DNA from: a virus
Strand: one strand, 5' to 3'
DNA length: 64,000 nucleotides
IMG/VR virus record: IMGVR_UViG_3300021420_000016
Location: 1 to 64,000 of that record
Part shown: positions 33,761 through 43,862 of the stretch, in pieces
How the letters are laid out: the number at the start of each line of letters is the position of its first letter
Numbering within the stretch: the stretch's first letter is position 1
Program-made: the position numbers and the translations under genes
The notes under the pieces: model-generated
What the model was told of the DNA's origin: nothing
What the model saw: the letters and a program-made list of their open reading frames with translations, nothing else
Databases searched by the model: none

Positions 33761-34606
33761 TTGGCGGCCATCGAGGTTTATCAAGATATTCCGCAGACCC
33801 AGGTCAACTCGGGCGGTACCGACGCGCCCGCGCCGGGGACCTCGGAGTCGTGGACGGTGGCCTCGTCGGGGTCGTTCCCACCGGCGTCGTCGGGCGCCGC
33901 CCAGCCGACCCAGTTTCACGTCTCCGACCCGGCTCTCGCATCAGAGATCGTCCTGGTGACGAACATTTCCGGGCTGACCTGGACGGTGACCCGCGGCGCG
34001 GAAGGCACCACCCCGGTGGCGCACGCGGCCGGGTTCACGATCAAGCAGGTGGTCACGGCGGGTGGCCTGGGCCTGGCGGGGACTGGGCAGAACCAGTGGA
34101 CCGCGCCGGATGGCGTTGTGGCCGAGACGTTTCCGCGGATCTTCTCCGCCGGGTCGCAGGCGCTCACCTCGGGCGTCCTGGCGGTGGTGGGGATCTCCCT
34201 GCCGCAGTACCTGACCGTCTCGCAGATCACGATGGCGACGAAGGGCACGGCGGCTTCCGGCGTGACCAACGGGTGGTACGCGATCTGCGACTCGGGGCTC
34301 GTGGTGCGCGGCGCGACGGGAAACCAGACGGGCTGGGGGTCCACGAACACCGCTTACACCTACAACCTCGGCACGGCGTACACGACGACCTACACGGGCT
34401 TGTACTACATCGGGGTCAACATCACCGCAGGGACGGCGCCGACGCTGCTGACCTGCACGCCGATGGGCTCGGCGCTGGTAGGTGTGGCGCCGACGCTGTG
34501 CGGAACGGTGTCCACCGGGTATTCGGCGACGCCACCCGCGGCGACCACGGCGCTGTCCGGGCTGACCGCGAACATCAACTTCACCATGTACGCAGGCCTG
34601 TCCTAA
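33761..34606 (+). CDS. Putative tail tip protein
   Basis: TTG at 33761 follows CGGGAGGCACTTC. The 281-residue product is a beta-rich virion protein; TLTWTVTRGAEG-like wording appears at about residue 70 (SGLTWTVTRGAEGTTPVAHA), a module also present in the 4342 protein. The C-terminal half is Thr/Tyr-rich (TAYTYNLGTAYTTTYTGLYY). Its place between tape measure and the large tail protein suggests a distal tail or fibre-base component. Confidence 0.6.
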   Translation: MAAIEVYQDIPQTQVNSGGTDAPAPGTSESWTVASSGSFPPASSGAAQPTQFHVSDPALASEIVLVTNISGLTWTVTRGAEGTTPVAHAAGFTIKQVVTAGGLGLAGTGQNQWTAPDGVVAETFPRIFSAGSQALTSGVLAVVGISLPQYLTVSQITMATKGTAASGVTNGWYAICDSGLVVRGATGNQTGWGSTNTAYTYNLGTAYTTTYTGLYYIGVNITAGTAPTLLTCTPMGSALVGVAPTLCGTVSTGYSATPPAATTALSGLTANINFTMYAGLS

Positions 34607-34627
34607 AGCCTAGGAAGGCGCTGAGGC

Positions 34628-37600
34628 ATGGCGGCGAAGGCTGGGCCGGTCGGGGCGTACGCCGATTACACCAACGGCGTCTGGCCCGGCACTGTCACCA
34701 ACCAGCCGCAGGCGTGGGCCCTGTGGGAATCGCAGACAGGCACCACCGCCCAAGCGTGCAAGATCTTCTACTACAACCTTTCGCAGTTCCCCACTGCGAT
34801 GGACTCCCAGACCAGCACCGCCGCCAGCCTGGGCATCAAGGCCGTCGTCTGCGTCAAGCCGAATTACGCCTCCACCTCGACCATGGCCACTGACCTGGTG
34901 TCGTTTACCGCGATGGTCCAGATGTTCAAGTCCAACGGGCTGAGCGGGTACATCGTGCTGTGGCAGGAGCCGCAGAACCTCGGCAAGACGCCGACCAACC
35001 CGACCGGCCCGGAGTTTCAGGCCCTGTTCCGGTATGACCCGAACGGGACCGGGATCGGCGGCTACCATGCCGCGGCGAACCAGTACGGGTTCCAGCTGGT
35101 CTATGACGCCGCCTCGCACAGCCCCGGCGAATGGTCGACCTTCTACCCGGGCGCGCAGTTTTTGGACGCCATCGCCGTCGACTACTACTGCGACACCTAC
35201 CTGGGCGGCATCCGGATCGACGGCACCGGGTCCATCATGGATCTTGCCGACAACGGCTACTACTACCATCCCAGCGGCAACGTGCCTGCGCCGCCGATAC
35301 CGTTCGGGATTTTTGAGACCGGCGTCACCGCCGGGGGCACGTCCTCGCAGCCGACCCAGGCGCAGATGGCCGCCTACCTGGGGTATCTGAGCCAGATCAT
35401 GGGCTGGAACCCGGCGGCGGCCGGGCTGAACGCGGGACGGCTGAACCGGGGCCTGGCCAACGCCCCGGTCATGTGGTACAACGGCCAGGCCAGCCAGACC
35501 CTCAACCAGATCGTCCCGCTGGCGACAGCCACCTACACCCACGCTTCCTACTGCGTCGACACCGGCTACCCGGCGCTGTGGACTGCGCTCCAGCCGCAGT
35601 CGGCGGGCTACACCACCCCCGCGGTTCCCGGCCTCGCCGCGCCCGGCACGTTCACCCCCGGCCTTGAGGGCACGTACCAGCCGCTGGAACCGCTGTACAC
35701 CACGGCGATCCCCGGGATGGCGCAGCCCGCCACGTTCTCGCCCGGCGACCCGGGCAACCAGTCGCTGCCGCCGCCGCCGCCCATCGTCGCGCTCACTCCC
35801 GCCGTGGCTGGCCAGGCGTCGCCCGGCACGTTCACCCCCGGCGACCCCGGGGCGGCGATCCCCGGGCCCGTGGACGATCCGTACGTCGTCCAGCAGGTGA
35901 CGGCCTCCTTCACCTACAACTACGGGTGGAGCAGCACCGAGTTCTCCGGCAACGCTCCCGGCAACATGCTGGTGGTGATCGCCGCCTGGGACTTGAACGC
36001 CACCGGCACCACCGCGCCGATGCCCGCCGCCTACGTGGTCGACTCGAACCTGAACTATTGGTGGCACGCCGGCACCACCAGTTCCGATAACACCGGGTCA
36101 CGGTGTGCGATCTGGGTGGCGCCGAACGCGCAGGCCGTGGACTGGGTGTCGTGTTCGCTGACCACGTTCTCCTCCTCCCTCGTCTACACGATCCTTGAGG
36201 TCGGCAACGCGCCGCAGTTCTTCACCATCGACATCTCCGAGACCGACTCCGACACCGGGAACATCACCTTGTCCGCGGACCCGGGGCTGACCGGAGCCGC
36301 GGACATCGGGTTCACTATGCTGGCGGCCGGGTCCACCACCACCACCCTCACCGGGCCCCCCGCCGGGTGGACGGCACTGACACAGGTGCAGGCGGGCGCG
36401 GGGCAGCCGAACGGGATCACCCTGTGGCCGTTCTGGAACCCGGTCGTGGTGGCGGGCACCGACCTGGATGCGTCCTACACGGTGTCGTCGTCGGCTCCGC
36501 TGTCGGCGGTCACGGTGGCGATCGAGGCCAGCCCGTACCCGCCGCGGCAAAACAACCCGAACCTGCCCGTGATCCGGGTGGAGGCTGCGTTCGGGTTCCT
36601 GCCCGGCGACCCGTCCCAGTCGCCGCCATCGTGGACCGACATCACTAACAGGTGTGCAGCCAAGGATGGCACCCCGTTCATCGCGCCGTCGCTGGGCAAG
36701 GCATACGAACTGGCCACCCCCGAGACTGGGGAACTGCTCATTTCCTGCGACAACCACGACGGCGCTTTTACCCCGGGGAACGGCAACAGTCCTTATGGCG
36801 TGCCGGGTGTGGGCGTGGTGCTCGGCACGCCCATCCGGGTGAGCGCATTCTGGGACGGGTCCTGGTACAACATCGCCTACGGGTATGTTGAAAGATGGCC
36901 GCAGGAATGGCCGGACATGCCGCAATGGGGCATGTCCGCAATGATCGCCGCCGATGCTTTCTCCGCGCTCGCGGCCGCCGTGTCGTATTCGGCACTTAAT
37001 GGGGACCTGCTGATCGATTCGCCTTATGTGCTAATCCCCTGCTACGAGCAGTACACCACCCAGGCCAATTCGATCAACGTGGTATTCACGGCATCGGAAT
37101 GCCAGGGGCTGCTGGCAGCGAACATTTCCAGGTTCAACCAGCGGCCCGGAACCTACGTGGATGGCAGCGGCGCGGGCGGCGTGGTCAACCCGTGCGCCAC
37201 CGGCCAGTCCACCACACTGCTCGGGTCACAGGACACCGGATTCGGCTGCTCGTCGTTCACGCCGCCACTAACGCTGACCTCCTCAGGCCCGGGGATGATC
37301 TACTGGGACCCGGCGCTGCCCTCGCCGCTGTCCCCGGCGGGACTGACGGTGGAATTCTGGCTGACCATCTCCGCCATCTCCTCGGGCCCGAACACGCAGC
37401 CGACGGTGTTCACCGCGTTCTCCTCGGCGTCCAACTACCAGACGTCGCACCCGAGCCTGCAAATCCAGGTGCAGAACTACACCGGCAACAACATCATCGT
37501 GGTCACGTTCGCCGACGGCACAACAATGCAGGCGCCGTTCTCGCCTAGCCCGAACCCGCAGCAGGTGGCGCTGGTCTTCTCCCCGTCCACGGTGTCCCTG

Positions 37601-38611
37601 TACACCAACGGCGCGCTGGCCCAGTCCCAGGCGCTGTCGGCCGCGCAGGCGGGCAACTGGGCCGCCTGCATGCTGGGCTGCGGAAACTATGCGTATCACA
37701 ACGGCACCCTCGTCGGCGGCGTGTTCACTGCCAATAACCTGGCCATCTACCCCTACCAGGTGCCCCTGCAGCGGATCGTGTCGCACTACGTCACGGGCGT
37801 GAGCGGGCAGCAGGGCGTCGACGCGACCACCCGGATCGCCCAGATGCTCGCCTGGTCGGCGCTGGGCGTCCCCCGCGGCGGGCAGGTCACGTTCAACGGG
37901 GTGCCGGCCCCGGTGCAGCAGGGCCCCGCGTACTCACTGTCCGGGACCAGTGTGTCCGACGGGATCAACCAGGTCGCCACCAACGAACTGGGCATGGCGT
38001 TCGCCTCCCCGGACGGCACGCTGCAGTTCATGCACCGCTGGGCCCTGTACAACCAGGTCCCGTCGCTGGTGTTCGGCGACGACGAATCCCTGGGGGAGAT
38101 CCCCTACCTGCCGGGCCAGAGTTTCGACTATGGAAATACGTATCTATTCAATATCGACCAGGTGACCCAGACGATAGGCCCGACGACGGGCATCACCGTC
38201 ACCAGCGCCGACACCACCAGTGAGGCGGAATACTTCAACCGGTCGATCCTGCAGCTCGGCATCCAGACCATGTCCAATCTGGACGCCTACGACATCGCCA
38301 ACCAGTCCCTGTCGGTCTACTCCCAGCCATTCCTGCGACTGCAGGGCCTGACCGTGGACGCCGCCGCTAACCCTTCGGTGGCGTTCCCCGGGGTGCTGTC
38401 CTTGCAGCAGGGCAACGTGACGACGGTGAACCGGCGGCCGGTCGGCGGCGCGCCGATCAGCGTCAGCGTGCTCGTGCAAAAAGTGACCCACAACATCGGC
38501 CCGGGGATGTGGCAGACCTCTTATGAGATGTCCCCGTACACGCCGCTGAGCGCGGTGCTTCAGCTTGACGCCCCCGGTTACGACGAAATAGGCGGCAACT
38601 CGCTTCCGTAG
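34628..38611 (+). CDS. Large tail tip protein with glycosidase-like and LamG-like domains
   Basis: ATG at 34628, 1327 residues. Residues 1-300 look like a TIM-barrel glycosidase domain (GIKAVVCVKPNY, SGYIVLWQEPQNLG, FGIFETGVTAGG). Residues 324-415 are three Pro-rich linker repeats (ASPGTFTPGDPGA type). Around 645-790 is an actinophage minor tail domain (VIRVEAAFGFLPGD, ITNRCAAKDGTPF, LLISCDNHDGAF, YGYVERWPQEWPD). Residues 880-1040 resemble a LamG sandwich (LTVEFWLTISAISSG). The protein probably forms the adsorption and cell-surface-degrading tip. Confidence 0.7.
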   Translation: MAAKAGPVGAYADYTNGVWPGTVTNQPQAWALWESQTGTTAQACKIFYYNLSQFPTAMDSQTSTAASLGIKAVVCVKPNYASTSTMATDLVSFTAMVQMFKSNGLSGYIVLWQEPQNLGKTPTNPTGPEFQALFRYDPNGTGIGGYHAAANQYGFQLVYDAASHSPGEWSTFYPGAQFLDAIAVDYYCDTYLGGIRIDGTGSIMDLADNGYYYHPSGNVPAPPIPFGIFETGVTAGGTSSQPTQAQMAAYLGYLSQIMGWNPAAAGLNAGRLNRGLANAPVMWYNGQASQTLNQIVPLATATYTHASYCVDTGYPALWTALQPQSAGYTTPAVPGLAAPGTFTPGLEGTYQPLEPLYTTAIPGMAQPATFSPGDPGNQSLPPPPPIVALTPAVAGQASPGTFTPGDPGAAIPGPVDDPYVVQQVTASFTYNYGWSSTEFSGNAPGNMLVVIAAWDLNATGTTAPMPAAYVVDSNLNYWWHAGTTSSDNTGSRCAIWVAPNAQAVDWVSCSLTTFSSSLVYTILEVGNAPQFFTIDISETDSDTGNITLSADPGLTGAADIGFTMLAAGSTTTTLTGPPAGWTALTQVQAGAGQPNGITLWPFWNPVVVAGTDLDASYTVSSSAPLSAVTVAIEASPYPPRQNNPNLPVIRVEAAFGFLPGDPSQSPPSWTDITNRCAAKDGTPFIAPSLGKAYELATPETGELLISCDNHDGAFTPGNGNSPYGVPGVGVVLGTPIRVSAFWDGSWYNIAYGYVERWPQEWPDMPQWGMSAMIAADAFSALAAAVSYSALNGDLLIDSPYVLIPCYEQYTTQANSINVVFTASECQGLLAANISRFNQRPGTYVDGSGAGGVVNPCATGQSTTLLGSQDTGFGCSSFTPPLTLTSSGPGMIYWDPALPSPLSPAGLTVEFWLTISAISSGPNTQPTVFTAFSSASNYQTSHPSLQIQVQNYTGNNIIVVTFADGTTMQAPFSPSPNPQQVALVFSPSTVSLYTNGALAQSQALSAAQAGNWAACMLGCGNYAYHNGTLVGGVFTANNLAIYPYQVPLQRIVSHYVTGVSGQQGVDATTRIAQMLAWSALGVPRGGQVTFNGVPAPVQQGPAYSLSGTSVSDGINQVATNELGMAFASPDGTLQFMHRWALYNQVPSLVFGDDESLGEIPYLPGQSFDYGNTYLFNIDQVTQTIGPTTGITVTSADTTSEAEYFNRSILQLGIQTMSNLDAYDIANQSLSVYSQPFLRLQGLTVDAAANPSVAFPGVLSLQQGNVTTVNRRPVGGAPISVSVLVQKVTHNIGPGMWQTSYEMSPYTPLSAVLQLDAPGYDEIGGNSLP

Positions 38612-38761
38612 TCACTCCCGGTGCGGGCACCGCCGCCAGAACAGCAGCCGGCAGCGCCACGTCTTCGGGCGCGACGGCCCGTGCCAGGGGTCTTCCATCC
38701 GCCGGATCACATCGAGAACCGTGGCGTACGGCGGCGGCGCGGGCCGGTCCTCATCGCTCAC
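38612..38761 (-). CDS. 49-residue Cys/His protein
   Basis: GTG at 38761. The product runs DEDRPAPPPYATVLDVIRRM and then a basic end with WRCRLLFWRRCPHRE, giving a C-C-H cluster. It fills the gap between two tail genes almost exactly, on the opposite strand. Short W/C/H-rich proteins of this kind occur in actinophages. Zinc binding is possible. Supported by composition and fit to the gap only. Confidence 0.5.
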   Translation of the reverse strand: MSDEDRPAPPPYATVLDVIRRMEDPWHGPSRPKTWRCRLLFWRRCPHRE

Positions 38762-38796
38762 CACCCCAGCATCCCATGCCGGAAGGGAACGCCCGC

Positions 38797-40467
38797 GTGC
38801 CCGTAGCCCTCGCGCAGGAAGCAGACGCCGCCTCCTCCTCGGTGACCTTGGGTGCCGGCACTACCGCCGGGAACACGGTGATCGTGGCGGTGGCGTGCCT
38901 GTCCTCCTCGGCCTCGGCCGGGGTCACGGGCGTCACTCTCGGCGGCTCGCCGGACAACTTCACGCTGATCGCCCCCGGCCCCTCGGCGCATGACACCACC
39001 TCGCCGAACGACTACCTGAACGTGTCCGTGTGGGCGGATGCCAACTGCCTTGCTGGCGGCACCGCCATCGTGGTCACCGGTACCGGGGTGCTGGCCACCT
39101 GGGCCTATGAGTTCTCCGGGCTACAGGGCAGCGCTGACGTCGCCAGGGTGCTCGCAGTCAGCACGTACCAGGACTCGTGGCTGGCATCCACGGCGCCGAC
39201 CACGGTCCCGGCGGAGGCATGGATCGCCGTCGCCGGCGCGGCCAACCAGACCGCCACGCCCACCCCAAGCATCACCGCCGGGAACGGATGGACGGCAGAG
39301 ACCGCTTACAACGGGACGTCGGGTTCCTACGACTGGGCTGGCGTGTCCGCGTACCAGACGGTTAACACGGTAGGGACGCCGGTCTTCAACGGGAACCATG
39401 CACAGCCGTCGCTCTCTGTCGTCGCGATCGTCACCCTCGGCGCCGGGGCGCCGCCTGTCGCATCGGCGGCGATAGCCCCTCTTACCGGAAACGTGACCGT
39501 CCGCCAAGGTGGCCTGAGTGTGCACGGCAATGTCGCCGCTGGCGGCGTGGTCACTCAGGGCGGCACGCCGGTGAATCTTATCCCGGTCGGCCCGAAGACG
39601 GGGAACTACACCGCCAAGCCGGGCGATTTCGTGCTGACGAACTATGGCGCAGGTCTTCCTGCACTGCCGGTGATCACCCTGCCCGCCGCGCCGCCGAACG
39701 GGGCGCTGATTGGCGTCAAACTGCTCACCAATCCCGCTGGGCTGCTGACCGTGCAGGCGTCCGGCGCCGACGTGATCGACGCCGTCCCCGCCGCCACCAC
39801 GCAGATCAATCCCACCGGCACCGGCACCGTGTTCGTCCTTCAGTACCAGACTTCCACCGCCACCTGGTACACCCAGTCCACCGGCACCCAGTTGCCGCCG
39901 CCGCCGGCGATGAACTCACCACAGCCCAGCGACCTTGGCTATGTCACCTGGGCGTACGACCCGGCGGTGATGAACGGTACGCTCACCGGCGTCGCACTTC
40001 CGTCGTCGGGGAACGTGACCCTGGTCAGGTGCCCAGTGCGGGCCACCATGAACATCTCCACTATCGAGGTCTATGCCACCGCCAGCGGCAGCAGTCTCAC
40101 CTCGGGTGAGAACTTCGCTGGCGTCTACACCTCCGCAGGCGCCCTGTTGTGCGCCACGGCAGACCAGACCTCCAACTGGACGGCCAGTGGTGCGCCGGTA
40201 ACCGCCAGCCCGGTCGGCGCCCCCTTCGCCGTCAATCCGCCGTGGGTGTGGGCGGCGTTCCTGTGCAATGGCAGCACCGGGCCGTCCTTCGCCGCCACCG
40301 CGAATGTGTCCGCCGCCTGGGCGAACGGGCATCCGAGCAGCGGCCGGGGATACCGGTACGCCCAGCTCGTCGGCACGTTCACCAGCCTGCCGTCCTCGTT
40401 CGCCCTGATCGGCGGCGCCGGTGGTTACGGTACCGCCGCCACCCAGTACTGGACGGCCCTGTACTGA
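38797..40467 (+). CDS. Tail fibre-like protein
   Basis: GTG at 38797 is preceded by GGAAGGGAA and preferred; ATG 38776 in the same frame has a poor site. About 556 residues, beta-rich. N-terminal VALAQEADAASSSVTLGAG and VIVAVACLSSS resemble a module also present in the 40497 protein (GNTILAFVYYQ). A middle part (GNYTAKPGDFVLTNYGAG, VITLPAAPPNGALIGVKLLT) is a phage fibre domain also present in the 44373 protein. A C-terminal aromatic domain may bind receptor. Confidence 0.65.
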   Translation: MPVALAQEADAASSSVTLGAGTTAGNTVIVAVACLSSSASAGVTGVTLGGSPDNFTLIAPGPSAHDTTSPNDYLNVSVWADANCLAGGTAIVVTGTGVLATWAYEFSGLQGSADVARVLAVSTYQDSWLASTAPTTVPAEAWIAVAGAANQTATPTPSITAGNGWTAETAYNGTSGSYDWAGVSAYQTVNTVGTPVFNGNHAQPSLSVVAIVTLGAGAPPVASAAIAPLTGNVTVRQGGLSVHGNVAAGGVVTQGGTPVNLIPVGPKTGNYTAKPGDFVLTNYGAGLPALPVITLPAAPPNGALIGVKLLTNPAGLLTVQASGADVIDAVPAATTQINPTGTGTVFVLQYQTSTATWYTQSTGTQLPPPPAMNSPQPSDLGYVTWAYDPAVMNGTLTGVALPSSGNVTLVRCPVRATMNISTIEVYATASGSSLTSGENFAGVYTSAGALLCATADQTSNWTASGAPVTASPVGAPFAVNPPWVWAAFLCNGSTGPSFAATANVSAAWANGHPSSGRGYRYAQLVGTFTSLPSSFALIGGAGGYGTAATQYWTALY

Positions 40468-40496
40468 CCACCGCACACCACCCCGGGGGAGGGCTG

Positions 40497-43400
40497 TTGC
40501 CATCTCCCGTGGTGCCGTGGGTTCAATATCAGCCCTTGACCGCCAAGGCCTTGAATATTTCGCTTTACACCTCCGACGGGACGGCGGACAACACGACCGG
40601 GATCAGTTTCGCGACCTGGCGGCCAGCATTGTTCGAGGCCTACAACACCGCACTGACGCTGCACACCTCCTCGGGTGGCAGTCGCAGCACCCTGGCGTCG
40701 ACCGGAAGCCTGACCTCGTGCTGGGTTGTGTTTGACTCGGCCGGTTACTTCGGCCAGACCCAGGATCTCCCGGCGTACGGCTACTACCAGTTCACCCCGG
40801 TCGTGGAAGGGTCCACCGGGGATGGGATCAACGCCGGCGGCTGGTATCTGGTCGCCCACTTCGCCCCGCTGACCTCCACGTCCAGCCAGACCAGCGTCGG
40901 CGCGGACCTTTTGCAGAACGGCGCGTTCCTGTCTGCGGGGACGCGGCAGAAGCCCACCTCGGCGAACCACGGGTGCCCGTTCTTCTTCGACCTGATCAAC
41001 GCCGGCACCAACACCTTCGCCCCCGCCGCGCTCGTGGGCGACTCCTCCAGCGCGAACTGCTCGCTCGTGGTCAACAGCACCGACTCCTCGGGGGAAACGC
41101 CCCGGTCGTATGCGATCTGGGCGGGGATCTCGGCGTCGTCGGCCGGGGAGGCGTCCTGGGACGTCGCCGGGACCTACACCTGGTTCGCGCCGGACGGGGT
41201 CACCGAGGTCACCGTGGCCGAGACCGGCGGCGGCGGCGGTGGTGGCGCGGGGAACTCCTCCTCCGCAATCACGGGCGGTGGTGGCGGTGGCGGGGCCGAG
41301 TTCGCCTCCGGGGTGGTCGCGGTCACCCCCGGCGACCCGTTCCCGGTGACCGTCGGCGCGGGCGGCACGGGCGGCGCCGCGGCGGGCGACAACGGGTCCA
41401 ACGGCGGCGTGTCCACGTTCACCGGGCTGTCCTCGCTCACCGCCCACGGCGGCAGTTTCGGCGCCGGGGCCACCACGGCGGCCTCCGGCGCGGGCGGCGC
41501 GGGCGGCACCGGGTCGGGGGCGAGCACCCACTTCAGCGGCGGCGCGGGAGCTACCGGGTCAAACAACAAGTACGGCGGCGGCGGCGGCTCCTCGGGCGGC
41601 ACCACCTCGAAGGGCAACGCCGCTTCCAGTGCGGCGGCCGCCCCGGCGGTACCCGGCGGTGGCCCCGGTGGCGCTGGCGGGGCGCCGGTGATCTCCGTCG
41701 TGCAGACCGCGCACGGGTCCGCCAACGGCAACGCCCTGACCGTCTCCCTCAAGGGCACCCAGGCCGGGAACACGATCCTGGCGTTCGTCTACTACCAGGC
41801 CACCGGGGGCACTCTGACGGACCCGGTGGTCGCCCTGAACGACGGCACCGCGCTCACCTCCCGGGTGGAAGCCGACGTCACCAGCAACGTCAACTTGCAG
41901 GTCCGCCTGTTCGACGTGTACGCCATCCCCGGCGGCGAAACGTCGATCACCATCACCGGCTCGGGCAGCAGTGACCGGGGCGTCCTCGCCGAGATCTACG
42001 AGGTGTCCGGCCTCGGCGCCAGTCCGGCGTTCGACATCCAGTCCACGCACACGCAGGGGCCCTCGCACCCGGACGTGAACTACCAGTCCTGGTCCGGCAG
42101 CGCGCCGCCATCCACCACCAAGGCCCCCGAGTTGTGGGTGGCGATGACCGGCGGCCAGCAGATCGGGAACTTCACCGTCCAGAACCCGGCGGGCAGTGAG
42201 GGCTGGACAGTGGACAGCCCCCATTACGTCACCACCAGCGGCACCTACAGCAACGTCACCGGCGCGATCCTCACCGCCCACCAGATCAAGACCGCCACTG
42301 GCGCAATCGGGTTCTCCGGCCTGTTCTCCACCGGGGTCACCAAGGGCACCATGGCCGTCTCGTACGTCCCCGGCGCGGCCACCGTCGGCCAGTCCCCGCC
42401 AGTCGGGCCCGGTGGCGGTGGCGGCGGCGGGTACAACCAGAACGCGGGCGCAAACGGTTCCGACGGGCAGGTCACCCTGACGTGGACCACGTCGTCCAAC
42501 TCCAACTACGGCACCGGGAACGTCCCTGCCCCCCTGGCGGCGTGGAACGACACGACCCCCGTGACCGCGGCCCTGCTCAACGGAAACACGGGCGTCGCCG
42601 GCGTCGTCAATTTCCTGGCCAACCCCCCCGTGCTGCGCGCCCACGCCACCACCACCCAGTCCATCGCGAACTCCACCGCGGCCACGGTCGCGCTCGGCGT
42701 GGTGGACACCGACACCTACTCGGGGTGGAACTCCTCCACCAATACCTACACGGTGGCGCAGCCGGGCATCTACCTCGCCGGCGCCCTGGTGCCCTACGCC
42801 GCGAACGGCACCGGGATCCGCACCGCCGGGATCAGCGTCAACGGCACCATCTACTGGGGGCCGCCGTCCAACGGTGGCTCGGCGGACCTGTGCAGCGTCC
42901 CCAAGACGCAGATGTTCTCCCTCAACATCGGCGACACCGTGCAGCTTGCCACGTGGCAGAACTCCGGCGGGGCGCTCGGCACCGCGACCGCGGCGCAGGC
43001 CCGGATGTTCCTGGTGTGGCTGTGCGCCCAAGGTGCTCCGGCGACCGTCCCCGGCGCTCCCGATCCGGGGTTCCGGTGGCAGTCCGGCACGCCCGGAGCG
43101 GCACTGCCGGGGCTGATGACCCAGCACCTGTCGCAGGACCTCGGCTTCCTGGTGCAGCGGCCCTACCTGCTCGCCTACCAGTCGGCGGCGCAAAGCGGGC
43201 TCACCCAGAACGCCTTCTCCACCGTCGTGCTGGACCAGGCCAAGGGCATTGTCCACGCCGACGCCGGGGACAACTACGGCGGGTGGACGTCGGGGTCCTC
43301 CAACAACTACGCCGCTGTCGTACCCGGGTGGTATCTGTGCGCGGGCGAGTTCTTCGCCACCGAGTCGGCCGCCTCCGGCGCATCGGTCATCGGTGCCATC

Positions 43401-43649
43401 CTGCCCTCCACGTCCGGCGGGTTCACCCCGAGCGTCACGCCGGACTGGTACCAGCACCAGACCGCCACCACCAACACCGGTCTCGGCGGAGGGGTGACGG
43501 TCCTGGGTCTCTACTATTTGGAGGCCGGTGAGTCCCTGACCCCGCAGATCGAGGCCCAGTCGTACACGGCGACCTTCGGCACCCTCGCGGGCACGGCGTC
43601 CTCTGGGCAGGTGAACTCGCAGTTCGGGATGGTGTGGATCAGTAGCTGA
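40497..43649 (+). CDS. Gly-rich tail fibre / adhesin
   Basis: TTG at 40497 with GGGGGAGGG upstream, 1050 residues. Residues about 240-400 are glycine-rich (GGGGGGGAGNSS, GGGGGGGAEFASG and GGAGATGSNNKYGGGGG), like the Gly-rich adhesin domains of phage receptor-binding proteins. A beta module follows (GNTILAFVYYQATGG). A second Gly tract occurs near 640-655. The C-terminal part is a series of jelly-roll-like units (YSGWNSSTNTYTVAQPGIYL and YGGWTSGSSNNYAAVVPGWY are parallel), ending FGMVWISS. Likely the main receptor-binding fibre. Confidence 0.7.
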   Translation: MPSPVVPWVQYQPLTAKALNISLYTSDGTADNTTGISFATWRPALFEAYNTALTLHTSSGGSRSTLASTGSLTSCWVVFDSAGYFGQTQDLPAYGYYQFTPVVEGSTGDGINAGGWYLVAHFAPLTSTSSQTSVGADLLQNGAFLSAGTRQKPTSANHGCPFFFDLINAGTNTFAPAALVGDSSSANCSLVVNSTDSSGETPRSYAIWAGISASSAGEASWDVAGTYTWFAPDGVTEVTVAETGGGGGGGAGNSSSAITGGGGGGGAEFASGVVAVTPGDPFPVTVGAGGTGGAAAGDNGSNGGVSTFTGLSSLTAHGGSFGAGATTAASGAGGAGGTGSGASTHFSGGAGATGSNNKYGGGGGSSGGTTSKGNAASSAAAAPAVPGGGPGGAGGAPVISVVQTAHGSANGNALTVSLKGTQAGNTILAFVYYQATGGTLTDPVVALNDGTALTSRVEADVTSNVNLQVRLFDVYAIPGGETSITITGSGSSDRGVLAEIYEVSGLGASPAFDIQSTHTQGPSHPDVNYQSWSGSAPPSTTKAPELWVAMTGGQQIGNFTVQNPAGSEGWTVDSPHYVTTSGTYSNVTGAILTAHQIKTATGAIGFSGLFSTGVTKGTMAVSYVPGAATVGQSPPVGPGGGGGGGYNQNAGANGSDGQVTLTWTTSSNSNYGTGNVPAPLAAWNDTTPVTAALLNGNTGVAGVVNFLANPPVLRAHATTTQSIANSTAATVALGVVDTDTYSGWNSSTNTYTVAQPGIYLAGALVPYAANGTGIRTAGISVNGTIYWGPPSNGGSADLCSVPKTQMFSLNIGDTVQLATWQNSGGALGTATAAQARMFLVWLCAQGAPATVPGAPDPGFRWQSGTPGAALPGLMTQHLSQDLGFLVQRPYLLAYQSAAQSGLTQNAFSTVVLDQAKGIVHADAGDNYGGWTSGSSNNYAAVVPGWYLCAGEFFATESAASGASVIGAILPSTSGGFTPSVTPDWYQHQTATTNTGLGGGVTVLGLYYLEAGESLTPQIEAQSYTATFGTLAGTASSGQVNSQFGMVWISS

Positions 43650-43659
43650 GGTTCAGGCG

Positions 43660-43860
43660 TCATTGTGGCGGGGGACACTTCTGGCCCCACTGTCCCCCGC
43701 ACTCAGGACAGACATGCTGTCCAAAATGACGGGGGGTTAGGCCGCACATACAGGTGCGCCGGTAGTTCAGGGCGCCCTTGCGCGTCCGGGGGACGAAAAT
43801 ACGCGGACAACGATCGGGCCGCTGGGCCTTGATCGCAGCTTGCAGGCCATGGCCGCTCAT
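43660..43860 (-). CDS. Small zinc-ribbon protein
   Basis: ATG at 43860, two bases after the stop of the upstream minus gene. The 66-residue product has CMCG and CPECGGQWGQKC at its C-terminus, a zinc ribbon, and a basic middle (PRTRKGALNYRRT). It forms a pair with the secreted protein gene. Function unknown. Confidence 0.55.
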   Translation of the reverse strand: MSGHGLQAAIKAQRPDRCPRIFVPRTRKGALNYRRTCMCGLTPRHFGQHVCPECGGQWGQKCPPPQ

Positions 43861-43862
43861 GG

